6,643 nucleotides of DNA, from assembly GCA_965368335.1 (NCBI GenBank), contig CBDUMN010000140.1, positions 1 to 6,643 of the forward strand, in the 5' to 3' direction. A program made the position numbers and the translations under genes. This document shows positions 6,050 to 6,643 of this stretch, piece by piece (the stretch's first letter is position 1; each line of letters starts with the position of its first letter). The stretch is from CBDUMN01 sp965368335 (GTDB taxonomy: Bacteria > Pseudomonadota > Alphaproteobacteria > Rhodospirillales > JAPHRK01). Below the pieces are notes generated by a model. The model was not told the DNA's origin and made no database searches. It saw only the letters and a list, made by a program, of their open reading frames with translations.

Positions 6050-6271
6050 CTATTCGACCGCTCGCGTTCCTCTGATCAGCCGGACCAGTTTATCGATCTC
6101 GGCATCGCTGACCTGATCGCTCATCGCCAAGGCCTTGACGATAGGATCGTCGAGAACTTCCTTGAGCGGCGGCTCGCCCCGCCGGTCATAGTGGCTCCAG
6201 AGCGCCCGGTCGGCTTCCTTGAACCAGGCCGGGGGTTTACTGCGCAGGCATGTTTTATCCAGTTTTGGCAT
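6050..6271 (-). CDS. Small uncharacterised protein (about 73 residues)
   Basis: I do not recognise a named family. The predicted product is hydrophilic with no membrane segment or signal peptide. The N-terminal half contains KPPAWFKEADRALWSHY, rich in aromatic and charged residues. The C-terminal half has DDPIVKALAMSDQVSDAEID followed by KLVRLIRG, a DDP-(V/I)-(V/K)-x-(L/M) pattern I associate loosely with short alphaproteobacterial hypothetical proteins ending in a helix. I place the start at ATG 6269-6271, with GGGA seven bases upstream. ATG 6275-6277 or TTG 6302-6304 in the same frame would lengthen it slightly, but their ribosome sites are worse. It lies 102 bases upstream of the HAD gene on the same strand, so cotranscription is possible. 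A weak imperfect hairpin (6034-6050) touches its stop. The C-terminus looks protein-like, which makes a real gene more likely than not. Confidence 0.62.
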   Translation of the reverse strand: MPKLDKTCLRSKPPAWFKEADRALWSHYDRRGEPPLKEVLDDPIVKALAMSDQVSDAEIDKLVRLIRGTRAVE

Positions 6272-6374
6272 TGTCATTTCCCATTTCAGCCGCCCTTTCA
6301 ACAAAGGCGATCAAAGATTCGGCGCACATGCCGAACGAACCGGGCCGCCTCCCTTCGCGCCACTCGAGGCGCAT
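6255..6374 (-). CDS. Possible tiny ORF overlapping the start of the 73-residue gene
   Basis: A 39-codon frame from ATG 6372-6374 to TAA 6255-6257. The frame stays open upstream to a TAA at 6429-6431, though without an ATG, GTG or TTG before 6374. The product includes FGMCAESLIAFVERAAEMGN, which would form an amphipathic helix, after an Arg/Gly-rich start. Third codon positions are mostly G or C, as in the neighbours. Its end overlaps the start of the next gene by 17 bases, an arrangement typical of translational coupling. Against it, the ATG has no clear ribosome binding site and the opposite strand is also open over most of the region. It is not recognised as any family and may be a chance frame. 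Confidence 0.33.
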   Translation of the reverse strand: MRLEWREGRRPGSFGMCAESLIAFVERAAEMGNDNAKTG

Positions 6375-6643
6375 TTTGTGATTGCTTGGCCCATTCAGAT
6401 GGGAAGGCTTGAAAGGTATTTTGCGGTTTTAGCGGGGCCGAGGCAAATCAACTTTTTCCACCAATGGCTGTTGAAAACGCCACGGCCCTGCTAACCGTTT
6501 GAAGGTGTTGCAAAAAGAAAGGCCCGGCAGATGCCGGGCCGTTTCGTCTTTTTTTAGGGTGTGATAATTGGCTTAACAAGCATGTCCCCTAACTTCCGAG
6601 ACGAAACGGCGAAGATCGGCCAGCGACATACCCTCGCTTTAAA
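6305..6643. other. Mostly gene-free right-hand region
   Basis: No confident gene begins in these 339 bases. The left part holds the possible tiny minus-strand ORF (to 6374, open to 6428). From about 6430 to 6520 I see only short broken frames on both strands and no convincing promoter or tRNA-like fold. The terminator hairpin follows at 6521-6555. At the right edge the minus strand has a short frame (6573-6629, beginning MSLADLRRFV) that reads like protein but is immediately preceded by a TAA, so it cannot be assigned without the adjoining sequence. Confidence 0.5.
6521..6555. terminator. Bidirectional rho-independent terminator
   Basis: GGCCCGGC (6521-6528) and GCCGGGCC (6533-6540) form a perfect 8-bp stem with an AGAT loop. 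On the minus strand the stem is followed at once by TTTCTTTTT. On the plus strand GTTTCGTC intervenes before a run of seven T residues. The minus-strand tail is the more canonical, so it most likely ends a gene entering from beyond the right edge; no gene ending against it on the plus strand is convincing. Confidence 0.85.

Noticed and set aside
6219..6494. 91-codon plus-strand frame from TTG 6219
   Set aside because: It overlaps the better-supported 73-codon minus-strand gene and starts with TTG lacking a ribosome site. The product shows no recognisable motif, though the terminator 26 bases after its stop was noted.
1..6643. Mobile elements, CRISPR arrays, tRNA/rRNA genes, or a defence or secondary-metabolite system
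   Set aside because: No transposase, direct-repeat array, cloverleaf or relevant gene cluster was found; the genes look like ordinary core or accessory chromosomal genes with uniform base composition.

Overview
The window reads as an ordinary chromosomal segment of an alphaproteobacterium, most likely Rhodospirillales-like. This is inferred from protein style and a moderately high GC content judged by eye. Six protein genes are well supported and a few short elements lie between them. I see no mobile element, CRISPR array, tRNA, rRNA or obviously new multi-gene system.

Left part (1-1194). Two minus-strand genes come first. One is the 5' part of a Suv3/MgpS-like superfamily 2 helicase that runs off the left edge and seems to carry a one-base frameshift near its visible end. 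The other is a short HPF/RaiA-type ribosome hibernation protein (603-965), with a hairpin (548-576) between them. The hibernation gene is divergent from htpG, and the 229-bp gap holds a heat-shock (RpoH)-like promoter candidate facing htpG.

Middle part (1195-5267, plus strand). htpG is a full-length bacterial Hsp90. It is followed by a small palindrome resembling dispersed intergenic repeats and a strong rho-independent terminator. Next is a soluble histidine kinase with two tandem, mutually similar PAS domains and no receiver domain. Four bases after it begins a YbgC/4-hydroxybenzoyl-CoA-type hotdog thioesterase, so these two are very probably cotranscribed.

Right part (5268-6643, minus strand). 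A HAD subfamily IA hydrolase is convergent with the thioesterase. Upstream of it lies a small uncharacterised ORF of about 73 codons, whose start overlaps the end of another possible tiny ORF. A near-symmetrical terminator hairpin (6521-6555) closes the region and probably ends a minus-strand gene lying mostly beyond the right edge.

Taken together, htpG and the hibernation factor are both stress-survival functions arranged back to back. The kinase-thioesterase pair is the least conventional association. The items most worth checking are the helicase frameshift and the overlapping small ORFs at 6050-6428.
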